A stretch of DNA of 64,000 nucleotides from Saccharum officinarum (GCA_020631735.1 CM036199.1:17463553-17527552); one strand, 5' to 3'. Counted from the first letter of the stretch, positions 10,945 through 21,675 are shown. The notes: a model not told the origin generated them from the sequence alone. Translations and numbers: made by a program.

Positions 10945-13370
10945 AAACAGTGGCAGAGGTGTTCTCATGTTCTAACACGCTGATGCGGATAAAATAACTG
11001 ATTTTGTTGTCATTGTATGTACATGTCTTGATAGGCATACATTGCGTAATGTTTGAGCCACTTCCATATCATACGTCTGTTTTGTGGATTCTAGCCGTGT
11101 ACATGAGTGTCTGAATTTATTTTATGAGTATTTGGCATGTCTGATTTGTAGCCATGTGATCATGTCCTTCTAGATCATTATAAGGCAGAAGAAATGATCG
11201 GATATTGATGATCACCCATTGCATATCAGATTAGATATAAAGGGATGGGTAAGCCATTTGTGATGTAATTGCAGCAATCGTACTAATGGAAAGACCTGAA
11301 AGAATGGCATTATTTACATTTTAGCATTTAGTTGCCATAGTAACGGAGCATGGTTCATCAATTTACATAATAGTAAAGGTGTTCTCATTCAAAAACATTC
11401 AAAGAATACATGGTCAAAGTCACTGGAAAAGCTGTTTGGAATGGGCAGTTCCATTTTTGGGCATGCTAGAAACCTGAACATGAAACAAAATGCAAAGAGA
11501 GTTTCGGGCAATGTAGTCAGAACATTGGCAAAAAGCATGTGCATCCTATATCTGAATGAATACAGTGGGAAATAATTACCTATGGAAGAATCTGTATTAC
11601 ATTTACTGCCCGCCCGCACCTAGTTATCTTCAGGAGAAGAGTTGTAAGCCAGTAAGCGAGCCTTTTCCATGTGCTCGGTCTGCCGTGGGTATGAAGATCT
11701 CTGCATGGACTGGCATATACAGTATAGATCTTTGAGTAATTAGAAGCGATGGTGTTTTTCATGAAACCACACCCAATTTAATCGAAGCATGAGAATGTTA
11801 ATATAATGGGGCTACAGAGCAGTATCTTCAAAAGGAATAAATATACAGTAAATTAAAGAGACTGATTTACAGAGTGCAGAAAGAACAGGTGTAGCAAAAA
11901 AAAAAAGCAAAGATTGGTGAATCAGAAAATCGGAATGTTTACTTTGCATAGAGATAATAGTATGCATAAAGAGAAACATGCATGCAGTGAAAGTCTCAAA
12001 AAGAAACCTAAACACATGACAGTGTCCAAGCAAAAGTATGTAATTGCTTTTTTTTCGAAAATTAAAACTTCACAAATGAAGTAATTGAATAATAAAGTTT
12101 ACCATCACGATTGCTGGGCATAGTGCTTTTGATCTCCACATAACAATGCACCTAATTGCTCTGCATTGAATACAAAATCTCTATTTGCAGAAGAGAGTTA
12201 AAAATCATAAGTAGCCCTGACCTTACTGTTAACCTGCATGGAAGCCATATCTGCATAACTATGGAAGCCATATCTGCATAACTATGTCAATACACATCAA
12301 TTAGGACCTCATTTGAGATGAATAATACATGTACCAGGTGAAGTTTATTGATCCTAAGCATGGCCATTCAATTTTGAAAGCAATAGTTAGAAATATGTGA
12401 TTATTTGCAATTGGATCTTAACGTGCAAGTGCAATACAACAACAAAAAAAACAATTTGGAATGAAATGCTATCTTTGCAAGGAGATGAGCATTACATCAT
12501 ATAGTAACTGAAGGCTTGTCAATCCTCACCCTAGCTCGAAATAGCAAATTCATGTCGGCGGAATTCACCCTGAGGGCGTGTGGGGAAGGCTGCCAGAAGC
12601 TTAATCTGTCTGTGGCCTGTAAAATTTTGCATGGGCATAACTGCAGAAGCACAAGGATTCAGTGGTTTAGGCAGCAATCGGGCAAAGTTTCGAAGAGATC
12701 AAGACCACTTCAAGTGGGGAGTTGGAGGTAGAGTCACGCTCACCAGCTTAACGACTTGGTCATCCTGTAATCTTTACCAACGGCACAGTAAGCACACAGA
12801 TTTAGTAAACAATAAAATCCCACCTAGTTGGAATATAGAAGAGGTACAGGTTGAATGAGCAACCTGAGTAAACATCGGTGGAAAGGGATAAAACACTGAA
12901 AATTGATGGTAAGATGTTGCTCCAATCTGACAGCAGCTTGAACCATTGCACTATGAATTCTTAATAGGGAAAAAGGTAAGAGTATCAGGAATCTGATGAT
13001 TCTGAATTCTGTGTCATAATGTAAGAAACAACAGATTATGTAAATACAAAATTAAAAGGAATATTCAGGTGCACAATTTGCCGACACGAATATAATCTGA
13101 ATATACGTTGATTCCTTCAACTGATTTGAGACCATTAATTGCTGCACACCAGAAACATCAGAAGAAAAGCTTGAGACTGATGAACAGGTTTTTCTTTTCT
13201 GCGTCATGGCCCCATCTTCCAACAATGCAGTGGATATAACTATTTTGCTTCTGAACAAATGGTTGTAAAGATTCGGGGAAACCAAATATCAGTGAAGCGA
13301 ACAGTACAGACCGTAGTACCTGCTGCAATAAAAAGCGGAAGAAATTCGAGTGGAATATGGAGAAGCTCAT
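10945..13370. other. Intergenic or intron-like sequence, no gene proven (left arm)
   Basis: AT-rich, with short open frames only. On the minus strand there are exon-like scraps, for example a short frame at about 11635-11715. A perfect tandem 27-bp duplication of 'tggaagccatatctgcataac' type lies at 12239-12285. The base composition could be the intronic sequence of a gene read on the minus strand. No protein family is recognisable. Confidence 0.3.
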
Positions 13371-13371
13371 G

Positions 13372-13821
13372 TCAAACATACCCTGGATTTTTCTGAAGGA
13401 ATTCAATTCCAATCAAATTCCGATTCCGACTCGCTCGGACAATCCCGTCTTGTGCCGCTGCGCCTCCGCCGCTTTGCACAGCGCCACCAATGGCAGCTAA
13501 GACGACGGGCTGGGCGTTCAGCGCCGCGAGAGCCGCCCCCGACTTGCAGCGGAGTCGTGCACGACGGCGGCGGCCTCGAACGCTGCGTATGAGTCGGCGT
13601 CCATGCCGGCCTGGTGGAGGAACGCGGCGGAGCGTGACGGCGGCGGCCTCGGGCTTGGCTTTTTTTATCGAAGAAAGAAAAGAAAGAAGAAGAGAAACGA
13701 CGGGACGGAGCGACGAGGAGCCGAAGGTCGTCGTGACTTTTCCGTCCGAGTGAATGGGCCGCAATACTTTTTTTTTCGCCCGAAAAGCGTGTGTGAGGGA
13801 AACATGGTTTTCTAGAGACAA
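13372..13821 (-). other. GC-rich 149-codon ORF, unrecognised (left-arm copy)
   Basis: An open frame of 149 codons is rich in Arg, Ala and Ser, in a locally GC-rich patch (13430-13640) resembling a 5' exon or CpG-rich gene start. The frame is open in both arms. A second frame beginning ATG GAC GCC GAC inside the patch is also gene-like but stops after 28 codons. No domain is recognised. It may be the first exon of an unidentified minus-strand gene, or GC-driven chance. Confidence 0.25.
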
Positions 13822-14040
13822 ACAGTTAGGAACGGAGGGTGTAGACGGTTAGGCCAGTTTAGAACGGGACGGACGAAAAAAAGGCATGTATTTTTGTCTT
13901 TTTATTATTAGGGATACATATATAGGTAGCGTGTTTGTACGTTGTTACAGGATAACTAAACTTTTATATTAAAAATATATGGATCGTACGACAAGATAAT
14001 AATACTATAAAACTAAAGACCGATGTTAAAGTGACATTTA

Positions 14041-14169
14041 GGCCTTGTTGGGCTGGGCTGATAAGCCGGCTGAAAAACACTGTTGGCTGATTTGTTGTGA
14101 GAGAAAAATACTGTTTCGGCTGAAAAAACAAGCTGAAAAAGACGAATTATAAGCCGGGTGAACAGGCTC
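14041..14169. mobile_element. MITE of the 'GGCCTTGTT / AACAGGCTC' type (left-arm copy)
   Basis: About 130 bp with imperfect inverted ends (ggccttgttgggctggg against gagcctgttcacccggc). It contains the 'gataagccggctgaaaa' and 'gatttgttgtgagagaaaaa' motifs shared with the elements at 20008-20120 and 31053-31177, so three related MITEs lie in this window. hAT-like by general appearance; the target duplication was not resolved. Confidence 0.65.
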
Positions 14170-14632
14170 TTAATTTAAAAAGCTAAGTTTATGAAATTAA
14201 CACAGTCACGAAGAGCGTGACTTCGTATGCTCACAAACTCTACTGCACAGATATTTTCGCGATGCGGCTAAGATAATGTTTTATATCAGCAGGAAGAGAT
14301 CTCCGATATCTGTTTCTTTCGTGCGCCAATAAATTCACGAACTCTATATCATCTTGTACACAGGTTCGAGTATATATATAAATATTAGTGACAATCACAT
14401 ATGTAATACTGCGTGTTTTGAAAAATTTCTCACAAAACCTTAAAAAATATGTTATACTCATTGTATAAACATGTGTTGCAAATATCATATTCGTTAAGAT
14501 TGATGATTTATGTATTATGTAACCAAAAGCAGCTTTTAGCTTGTTCAAATTTCACAACAGCATTAGCCCTCCTTAGGGTGCTTTTGGTTGAGGAGCTATG
14601 ACTTCTGTAAAAACTACATCAGTCTCTCTCAG

Positions 14633-14779
14633 TTACGAGCGGATCCTAAACGTACTGCCCCTCATCCAAGGTAGGACCTTCTCGTTGGACACGATGATCA
14701 GCAGTTTCGATGCCTCTTTGGCCAGGTTGAATAGTTCACTGAGCCTAGACTGCATGGATGGCGTCTCACTTTCCTTCAT
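14633..14779 (-). other. 48-codon exon-like ORF, unrecognised (left-arm copy)
   Basis: A complete short frame from ATG (14777-14779) to TAA. The composition is protein-like, with SRLSELFNLAKEASKLL forming a plausible amphipathic helix followed by VSNEKVLPW. It stands out from its AT-rich surroundings and could be an exon of a degenerate gene. No family recognised. Confidence 0.25.
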
Positions 14780-16190
14780 TTTCGACTACAGATGATATGC
14801 TAATAAAACACTAATAAAAACAAAGCGTGTCAGCAAATTCCATGGATGATTCTAACTACTGAAGTATTGAGCGGATAACCCATCCTCTCATGCCGACTGA
14901 AATCATTGAACTGTACTATATTGAAGTGTTCTACACCTTCTGAATTGTGCAACTATAGAAGCCAAGGACCCAGTATATGGATAGGAAGAACACCTGCACA
15001 ACCAAAATAGATAGATACTAAATGAGAAGGTATTTTACTTCTATACTTTTGTACACAAGTAGCACTAAAAAATATGCTAATATGCAGTACATTATTTATA
15101 ATCCCAACATTCAAAAATATTATTCTAGTAGAATCTGCTGACCACCCAAACAATATTATAAAAAAGGGGTTACGTTGATGCTCAGAACGTACAGCTCAAC
15201 TCAAAAGGGATTGACGTTTCGTTCTGCTGTTGATATCAGTTAATATCTAAGGCTGAAAAATTCTATGTATAATATTTTCCTTATTTTTCACACCTTAAGG
15301 ATCCACGTTCATCACCACGCGGTCGCGCGACGCCCAGGCCGCCCTTGCCGAGCTTGTCCTCGTCGCGCCGTCCTCAAAGCTCAACGTGAACACTGAACAC
15401 TGTAAACATCTCATTCCTGCAGAAAAAGACGATGATATAGCAGTCCGGTGAAGCACCTTAATATAATTCATTAATTGGACCAAGATCCAACTATCCAAGA
15501 GCTATCCAGGCTACAAATTTGAAGACAATATATGCAGTCACCCTGAAAACAAAATACAGCTCACTTCCATCAGCTTGCTTAGGAACGCCCCCCCCCCTAA
15601 AACATTGTGCCTAAACTTCTATAAAGTGCAGTGCGCCACTCAAACTTCAGCACTATTAGCACAGATGTAAATAGTCATCTTGCAATCTGCAAACAGTTAT
15701 AGAATAAAAGTCCACCACACTTCCAGATAGTGCACAATACAGAGTCTAAAGAATTGGATTGAACACATACTGATGAAGTTAGCATGGTACCAGATGTGAC
15801 AGATCCTTGCATAGTTTCTGTGAAAACAATATGTTTACATTCCCTGATATCCTCGATTATGATTGCTGATCTACAAGATTGATAGCTGAGTTAGTACAAG
15901 TACCATGATAGATAACTGGTATAGGAGCTCTCGGAGTAATGCATTTTCTAGAAACCTGATTAAATAACGTACAATACCAAATTGCAGGCAAGTAGGCATT
16001 ACCGAGCACTGTGCACAGCACAAAAATTCTGCGCCAACATATAGCAACTATAGTAAGAAAAAATTTCTATTGACAAATACAATATAATTAGTCAAGTAGA
16101 TAAGATAATTACCTTCAGAGTTACGCTCTTGTTTTTCAGACTTTAGGAATTAGAAATCAAGAACACGAAGACAAGAATTATGCAACCTGC
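14780..16190. other. AT-rich sequence, no gene proven (left arm)
   Basis: Splice-like signals and short frames occur on the minus strand. An example is the GC-richer patch at 15298-15392, which includes a C-run at 15590-15597 downstream. No recognisable protein. Both arms carry the same content. Confidence 0.3.
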
Positions 16191-16198
16191 GGCCTGCT

Positions 16199-17022
16199 CT
16201 ACTCCTTCCTGGCCTCCTGGAGGCTCCGCTGATCCGCTCTGCAGTCTCCGTGTGGACTGCTGACAGCAGTATGCACAGATTGACAGATCAGACAATCAGA
16301 TGATAGCGAATCCTGGAATTGGTAGGTCTGATAGGCCAGATTATTTGGGCAGCATCGGATGCAGTTAACCAAATCACAGATCAATCAGATCAAATGAGAC
16401 GGGTGCAACATGATGGATTGAATCGAGTGGAGGAAAGAGGGAACCAAGATCGGAAGTGACTGGACCTGGCCATTAGCGGAGATGTAGCAGATGTGCTTGT
16501 TGCCCCCCTGCTGTTGGCCTCACAATTCCAATCACGAATGTCTCAGCACAGCGCCGCCACCCCTCAAGTCCAGATCCGGCAGGACGACGACGCTCCCACT
16601 GCACCATCACCTTGCATGCACAGCACCGCACCGTTACCACCCCACCCTCAACCTAAACCTAAACCTCAAGACGCCATGGCGGCCGATAGGGATCAGGCAC
16701 AAGAGAGAAGGTTGGGTGCGAGAGAAATCAAAACGATATCTGTGGAGTTGACGACGTCGACGGAGCCCTGATCGCTCGCTGCGCCGCCACGCGATGGGCC
16801 GCCGTGGCTGCTGCCGCGGCGGTTGAAGAGCAGTTGCCGCATCGCCTGGTACCCTGCCCTGGGGTTAGTCCGTGGGAGAGATGAGAGGAGTCCGCAGGGC
16901 GCGTGTGGGAGAGGGGAGGGGAAGACCATGCGTGCAAGGGAGCGCGGAGCCGGGTCCACTGCACAGTTGCACGAGCGGGGTGAAGGATACGCGCGGATCA
17001 CACTGGGGAGGCAGAGCGACAA
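16199..17022 (-). other. Exon-like GC-rich segment, unrecognised (left-arm copy)
   Basis: On the minus strand an open frame of 109 codons (16693-17022) is followed by a second one of 61 codons (16199-16384). Between them is a C-rich, intron-like stretch. A gene start around 17020 read on the minus strand is conceivable. The first frame is Pro/Arg/Ser-rich and the second Cys-rich, and neither has a known motif. Equivalent frames are open in the right arm. Confidence 0.25.
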
Positions 17023-17257
17023 CGTGAAATATCATCGCATGAAACGCCTGTCTTAGTTTTTAGTTTTGTTCTTTTTATAGTCGTTGGAGATATGTATAGT
17101 CCTACCAAAATTTAAGAGTTTAATAAAAACCTACACATAAACAGATAAAGATTAAAATTCATCCGTCTTCTTTCCTTCCCCTCTCTGTGTTTTACGACAC
17201 GACAGGCGGCGGCGTCATCCTGGCTCCGGCACCACATCGTGCCCGCTCGCGCGCGTG

Positions 17258-17267
17258 TATATAAATA
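17258..17267 (+). promoter_or_regulatory. TATA box of HMA pseudogene C (left arm)
   Basis: TATATAAATA lies in a GC-rich context about 150 bp before an ATG (17411) that opens a 4-codon exon-like stretch ending AAG followed by GT. This matches the very short first exon of the related HMA genes. It suggests the promoter of the pseudogene survives. Confidence 0.55.
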
Positions 17268-17482
17268 AAGGAGCCCCGAGAACTTGCTCGTTCACAAGCT
17301 TTGCTCTTGGTGCGTAGTTGCACCGGCAGCGCAAAACATGCGACGATCAGCGTAGCTGCGTAGCCACCATCATTTGCAGCACGTAAATCGATTGGCTGCG
17401 GGCGACGCGATGTCGTCCAAGGTTGGCGATCGGCTAAGGCCTTCTGTTTTGCTCTTATTTTGATTCGCCATGAATGTATGCG

Positions 17483-17484
<2 letters not shown>

Positions 17485-17537
<53 letters not shown>

Positions 17538-17695
17538 CTATTACCCTACAGCTGGCTATAAAATAACTTATTCTGTAGCCACTTTGAGTTACGATAATTG
17601 CTATGCTAATTTACGGGATTATATATATATATATATAACTATTACCCTACAGCTGGCTATAAAATAACTTATTCTGTAGCCACTTTGAGTTACGA
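17485..17695. repeat. (TA)26 microsatellite with two perfect 62-bp direct repeats
   Basis: A 52-nt TA tract (17485-17536) is followed by a 62-bp unit (17533-17594, starting TATAACTATTACCC and ending GTTACGA). About 39 bp with a second, shorter TA run come next, then the same 62-bp unit again without mismatch (17634-17695). The second unit joins directly to the coding remnant of pseudogene C, so this block replaces the beginning of that gene. The arrangement recalls Micron-type elements, which sit in (TA)n tracts; that identity is unproven. Confidence 0.8.
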
Positions 17696-17968
17696 CATCG
17701 CCTGCCTGATCAATCGCCTGCGCAAGAAGGTCTACCGCGCCGACATCGTTGTGGCGGAGGAAGTGAAGGACAAGAAGGAGGAGGAGGAGGAGAAGAAGGA
17801 AGAAGAAGCGAAGAAGATAAGAAGGAGGCGGAAGAAGAGAAGAAGGAAGAAGAGCTCAAGAAGCCCTGGACGGTGTGCCCGCCGCCGAGCTCCGGTGGTT
17901 ATTACCAGGGCCCGCCACCGACGTTTCTATGCGAGGAACAACAGCCAGAAGGCTGCCACATCATGTGA
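17696..17968 (+). pseudogene. HMA/HIPP pseudogene C (left-arm copy)
   Basis: The remnant starts in the second helix of an HMA domain (IACLINRLRKK), then VYRADIVVAEEVKDKK and a Glu/Lys-rich tail, in the same order as genes A and B. Everything N-terminal, including the metal-loop region, is replaced by the TA/62-bp repeat block. Near 17815 the frame shifts: the acidic E/K tail turns into Arg/Lys-rich sequence in the open frame. In the other frame the original tail continues through PWTVCPPPSSGGYY to a C-terminal C-H-I-M and TGA at 17966. C-H-I-M is a CaaX-type prenylation box, so the ancestor was a heavy-metal-associated isoprenylated plant protein. With no N-terminus and a frameshift it is a pseudogene. 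Confidence 0.75.
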
Positions 17969-17999
17969 AGCTACGTACTAGTACTACTCAAGATGGATT

Positions 18000-18400
18000 T
18001 TGCCCGGCGTATATATGCTTAATATGTTTATGACAATTTTGGTTCTGAACTTTTGCCACACCGGCTAGCTTCTCTCCGTGAATCGTGCTGTGTGCATGTG
18101 CACAAACGTGGTTCTGGTTTGCTTTGGCTTCTTCGGTGATCATGAAATTTAGATCACTACTATATATAAGTATTTCTGAATTTGTTTTAAGTTAAAACTA
18201 GAAAGCAACGCACGGCGTTACCGCGCGTCCATGTGGAGTGCCTATCATTTTGAGCCAGTTTGGTAATTCGTTTATGTTGCCACGACTTGTTCGTTGCTTC
18301 TTTTTTTACGAAGTATTGATGTATACTGTAGGGGTTTGGGTACTATAGGTCGCGGACTGCCCGTTGACTCTGCGTGTTCACATTCGCACCGTACCACCCT
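18000..18400. other. 3' flank of pseudogene C, no gene
   Basis: AT-rich flank. Part of it (about 17985-18120) is conserved in unit 1 at 30480-30600, as expected of a former 3' UTR or flank. Confidence 0.35.
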
Positions 18401-18466
18401 GATTGCCAACGATAACAAAAGCTGCTGTATTTCCTTTTAAAAATCTGTGTTGCCGCGACCGCGGCT

Positions 18467-18658
18467 TTGGATTGGAGGAGCTCAGAGCTCCGGGCAGAGA
18501 AGAGGCCAGCGAGGCAGCGAGCGCGTCACCCAAAACCAACTGCCTTTGTCTCTGGTCTCTCGTCAAGTCATTGTATACTAGGACTAATTTTTTTTCTTTT
18601 CCAGGAAGACGCCGTCCCTTTCGATGAGGAACGAACGGACACGTCTCTGACTCGCTAG
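18467..18658 (+). other. Conserved exon-like ORF ending EDAVPFDEERTDTSLTR (left-arm copy)
   Basis: A 63-codon frame whose last 17 codons follow a textbook 3' splice site: a T-rich tract then TTTTCCAG directly before GAAGACGCCGTCCC. This suggests the last exon of a small gene. The same frame is present in both arms and, more diverged, in unit 1 (29127-29312). Protein family unknown. Confidence 0.3.
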
Positions 18659-18714
18659 CTCGGTAGGTGATGACTGATGACTGATGGCAACATACGCGTA
18701 AGTAATGCTTGTAA

Positions 18715-18957
18715 GGTCCCGTTTAGTTGTGAAAATTTTTGGGGAAAAATTCATGTAGCACTTTTCGTTGTTATTTGATAAAAATTGTCTAATCATGGAC
18801 TAACTAGGCTCAAAAGATTCGTCTCGACATTTACAGACAAACTGTGCAATTAGTTATTTTTTACCTACATTTAATGCTTCATGCATACGTCCAAAGATTC
18901 GATGTGACAGCTACAATGTAAAAATTTTTGCCTCTTTTTAGGCATCTAAACACGGCC
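18715..18957. mobile_element. Tourist-like (PIF/Harbinger-type) MITE (left-arm copy)
   Basis: The ends are GGTCCCGTTTAG and CTAAACACGGCC (inverted on the other strand), and 3-bp TAA duplications flank it (18712-18714, 18958-18960). The interior contains the grass motif 'gagcctagttagtccatgatt' (reverse strand). Unit 1 holds the corresponding site without the element at about 29081-29090, so the boundaries are supported by an empty site. Confidence 0.85.
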
Positions 18958-19066
18958 TAAGTCAGTCGTCGTCGTGTCCTTGCCTGCTTGCGAGCCCAAG
19001 ATTGTTCCGGCGAAGGATCGTCCACCTTCAGCTCTTGCCTGTTGGCTGTTGCTGCTCGCCCCCGTC

Positions 19067-19073
19067 TATAAAT
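19067..19073 (+). promoter_or_regulatory. TATA box of HMA gene A (left arm)
   Basis: TATAAAT in a GC-rich context, 200 bp before the start codon at 19273. The spacing fits a plant core promoter with a 5' UTR of about 170 nt. Confidence 0.6.
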
Positions 19074-19272
19074 GCCGCGCGCCCACCTGTTGCAGTTGCT
19101 CCATCACAAGGCAGCTGCCGATTGCTCCTGCAGAGTGCAGAGTGCAGAGCATCGATCCATCGGCATTCGGCGCGGCCATCCCGTCCGTTCAGCCTCTACT
19201 GCTCAGACTACTTGTCGTTCCCCACATCTGATCGTAATCCTCAGCAGCGGCGCGTAGATCAGCAGCAGCGCG

Positions 19273-19735
19273 ATGAAGGTAATTAACTGTCTGAAAGAAC
19301 ACCCGTCTGAATAATCTTTCAGCTCCTCGAATTCGTTGTTCGTGCCCCCATCATGCATGCATCCGACTCATCAATCTCGTGTTCTCGTTGCTGCAGCAAA
19401 AGATCGTGATCAGGCTGAGCATGGCGAGCGACAAGTGCCGGTCCAAGGCCATGGTGCTGGCAGCCAAAGCAGATGGGGTGAGCAAGATGGGGATCACCGG
19501 CGACGGCAAGGATCAGCTGGAGGTGGAGGGCGACGGCATCGACACCGTCTGCCTCGTCAAGTGCCTGCGCAAGAAGATCGGCCACGCCGACATCGTCAAG
19601 GTGGAGGAGGTGAAGCCCGAGGAGAAGAAACCAGAGGAGAAGAAGCCGGAGGAGAAGAAGTCCGAGGCCGTGCCGCTGCCGTACGGCTGGTGGTACCCCA
19701 ATTACTACCACTACCACCCACAGTGGCAGTGGTGA
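19273..19735 (+). CDS. Small heavy-metal-associated (HMA) domain protein A, no CaaX box
   Basis: Two-exon gene: exon 1 is only ATGAAG (19273-19278), followed by a GTAATT donor. The acceptor is CTGCAG and exon 2 runs 19397-19735, giving 114 residues. The start MKQKIVIRLSM is typical of grass small HMA proteins. The babbabb fold can be traced: strand 1 at residues 3-10, the metal loop MASDKC at 11-16, helix 1 RSKAMVLAAKADG, strand 2 SKMGITGD, strand 3 KDQLEVEGDG, helix 2 IDTVCLVKCLRKKIG, strand 4 HADIVKVEEVK. The canonical MxCxxC has lost its first cysteine, so metal binding is doubtful. The tail has three KPEEK-type repeats, then an aromatic end rich in Trp, Tyr and His that finishes QWQW. It therefore has no prenylation box, unlike gene B. 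The intron present in B after ADG is absent here. Relatives include rice Pi21 and OsHIPP19, the latter targeted by blast effectors. A function beyond HMA membership is not shown. Confidence 0.85.
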
Positions 19736-20007
19736 CTGGTCACCAGCTAAGCTCTTCATGATAGCAGCCGTTTTGACGGATTGGTAGTTGCCATTCGGCC
19801 CTATGATTGTACGGGTGTGAGAATGAATGAAAATAAGAAATGCAACAAAAGAAAAAAAAAGGAAATTGGCAAAGCTTACTTGTCCATGTTATGGAGGTAA
19901 TTAAACCCTAAAGGTTTGGTCGGTGGAGAAGCTAAATCTCAAAACCACCTTTTAAAATTGTCAAAAGAGAGATCTGACATAAGGAAAAACAAAAAAAGGA
20001 GATTGAC

Positions 20008-20120
20008 CCTGTTCGCTTGTCTTATAAGCCGTACTGTTTCAGCGAAACAACAGTGTTTTTCTCTCATAACAAATCAGCGAACAGTACTTTTAGTCATGAC
20101 TTTTCAGTGAAGCGAACAGG
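20008..20120. mobile_element. MITE with CCTGTTCGCTT / AAGCGAACAGG ends (left-arm copy)
   Basis: A 113-bp element with 11-bp perfect terminal inverted repeats and the 'ctcataacaaatcagcgaacag' core seen in the related MITE at 31053-31177. The surrounding sequence is colinear in unit 1 (28411-28830) without this element. Confidence 0.8.
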
Positions 20121-20318
20121 AGCATAGCTCATAGGAGTACAATGCGCATGTGTGTGTTTCGTAAAAAGAAACACATAAATCATCCTTCTTTTCAATTTCT
20201 CATCATTTTCCCCGCGCGCCAAACTCATTCCTATTTCATTTCCTTCAAATACATAATATCGCAGTTCAAATTCTTTAGGAAATGAAACATTTTCTGCACT
20301 TCATATGGGTCTTCAGGC

Positions 20319-20507
20319 TTAAACCAATTTTTCCAACAAAATGTTACTAGAAACAACCAAATATGCCCATCTATCTGTCAGCCTTATACCAACCTTCGCA
20401 AATTGAAACAGTTCTGTTTTGGCCTGATCAGTATTGGTTTTCAGAACCAGACACTCAGCCAGTAATTGTATTCGCAGACAGTCACCAACTGTACCCCGAA
20501 TTTTCAA
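20319..20507 (-). other. Frameshifted ORF related to the 93-codon ORF of unit 1 (left-arm copy)
   Basis: The frame MKIRGTVGDCLRIQLL... stops after LLEKLV because one extra T follows (ggttt against ggtt in unit 1), giving a TAA. In unit 1 the frame continues for another 31 codons. Protein family unknown. Same in the right arm at 53474-53662. Confidence 0.4.
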
Positions 20508-20718
20508 CGATATTCTGGTAGGTTAGCTAAACGAACTTGTCTGTATTCTGGAGGTACATCCTGAAGATTTGATGAATGGACCGGTTAGCTAAAGAGACAT
20601 AATAAATTCATCATAATTATCCCTTTCTCGCTCTGTACGCAAACCAATTTCTATCTCTGTACAGAACAGATGTAATTAGGCAATATATAAACGACTCTTT
20701 AGGTAGAGGATAGTGTTC

Positions 20719-21101
20719 CTGACGTATTGGACAGGTTTGCTCAAGGAAGACCTGTAGGACAAGTGATCCAGGGAGCGGAGGAGGTGAAATCGACAACACT
20801 CTTCTTCCACAAGCAAGACCTGCAGGCGCGCTCGCAGGAGGAGCGTCAGTTGGTGCCATTCGCTGGTTAAGGCTCAGGACTGCTGGGGTGGATGAGCGCC
20901 TCTTTTGTTGCTGGTCTTTGTGATGTTTGGAGAGCCTTGATGTACTCTTCAGTTCTATTTTGTCGTTGTTATGTACTGTTGGTAGTGGCTGCGCATTCAG
21001 GCATGTGTTGGCTGCGCATTCAGGCAATGTTTCCCTGGGCGATCATGTGCTTGAATGGTTTCTTTGTCGTTTACGTTAATCATGTGGTTCTGGACCAATG
21101 A
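20719..21101 (+). mobile_element. Retroposon body (left-arm copy), 5' flank of the copia insertion
   Basis: Equivalent of 52883-53265. The 17-bp sequence GGTAGAGGATAGTGTTC (20702-20718) is the reverse complement of the target duplication that flanks the complete retroposon on the other arm. A 23-bp unit (ggctgcgcattcaggca...) is tandemly repeated at about 20988-21035. The copia LTR begins at 21102. Confidence 0.6.
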
Positions 21102-21148
21102 TGTTGGATTGATCTCCACCTGGCTCGGTGTTGGACCGAGCCAGACCC
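21102..21148 (+). mobile_element. First 47 bp of the copia LTR, cut by the assembly gap
   Basis: TGTTGGATTGATCTCCACC follows the AATGA target sequence, exactly as at the junction at 52882 on the other strand. It then runs into N bases. Confidence 0.85.
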
Positions 21149-21248
21149 NNNNNNNNNNNNNNNNNNNNNNNNNNNNNNNNNNNNNNNNNNNNNNNNNNNN
21201 NNNNNNNNNNNNNNNNNNNNNNNNNNNNNNNNNNNNNNNNNNNNNNNN
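21149..21248. other. Assembly gap, 100 N
   Basis: One hundred N bases, a common placeholder for a gap of unknown size. It separates the inverted-duplication arm from the single-copy segment holding HMA gene B. Confidence 0.98.
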
Positions 21249-21675
21249 CGCACCTTTTGTTGAAAAAAGAGGTTAGTACAAGACAGAAGAAGCGCAAATG
21301 ATCCATCCATCATGGTCTGTGTCAGCGGACGCCCAACAACGCTGATGTTGGTGGGTGACGTCAGTTTCTTTCTGACAGATGACGTTAGTAGCCCTTCGAA
21401 AGTCGTTGGACTTTCAGTCCTCCTTTTTCACGGTACCAGCTAATGATGATCCAATCACAATGCGGTCACGGATTGGATCGTGCCAAAGCGCACCAGCACG
21501 TGCATGCTTCACGTACAAGCTAGCAATCGAGAAATGGAGATGCAGAATAGTTGAAACCACAAAAGGCTCAGCAAAATCAACTTTATTTGCACAAATCCTT
21601 GAATTGCTGACAAAGAAAAAGTCTACCTATATGACAAAATCGATCTCAATTATTTATGTCAGCTGTCTGTTTTAA
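21249..21675. other. 3' flank of HMA gene B, no other gene
   Basis: No repeat or gene recognised between the gap and the stop codon of gene B. The last 100 bp likely include its 3' UTR. Confidence 0.4.

Larger units (their letters stand above)
9981..21148 (+). repeat. Left arm of a large inverted duplication (at least 11.1 kb)
   Basis: The sequence is colinear and near-identical with the reverse complement of 52836-64000. Paired positions sum to about 73,980-73,984 along the whole length, so only a few net indel bases separate the arms. Scattered substitutions exist, for example near 10668, 13204, 13323, 13446, 13952 and 13990. The inner end coincides with the N-gap at 21149. The outer end is not reached because the right arm is cut by the window edge. 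The arm contains HMA gene A, pseudogene C, four MITE-type elements and a retroposon. Confidence 0.93.

Noticed and set aside
17485..17536. (TA)26 tract as a replication origin or promoter
   Set aside because: Simple microsatellite; no supporting motif beyond the repeat itself.
17696..17981. Arg/Lys-rich C-terminus of the open frame of C as a nuclear basic protein
   Set aside because: The basic stretch is a frameshifted reading of the acidic HIPP tail; the original frame still ends in C-H-I-M.
19319..19759. 146-codon Leu-rich frame antisense to HMA gene A (also 54222-54662)
   Set aside because: It is the complement of the E/K-rich coding sequence (CTT/CTC runs read as Leu), not a membrane protein.
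21055..21313. Frames running through the N-gap
   Set aside because: Their apparent length comes from ambiguous bases; no coding evidence exists.
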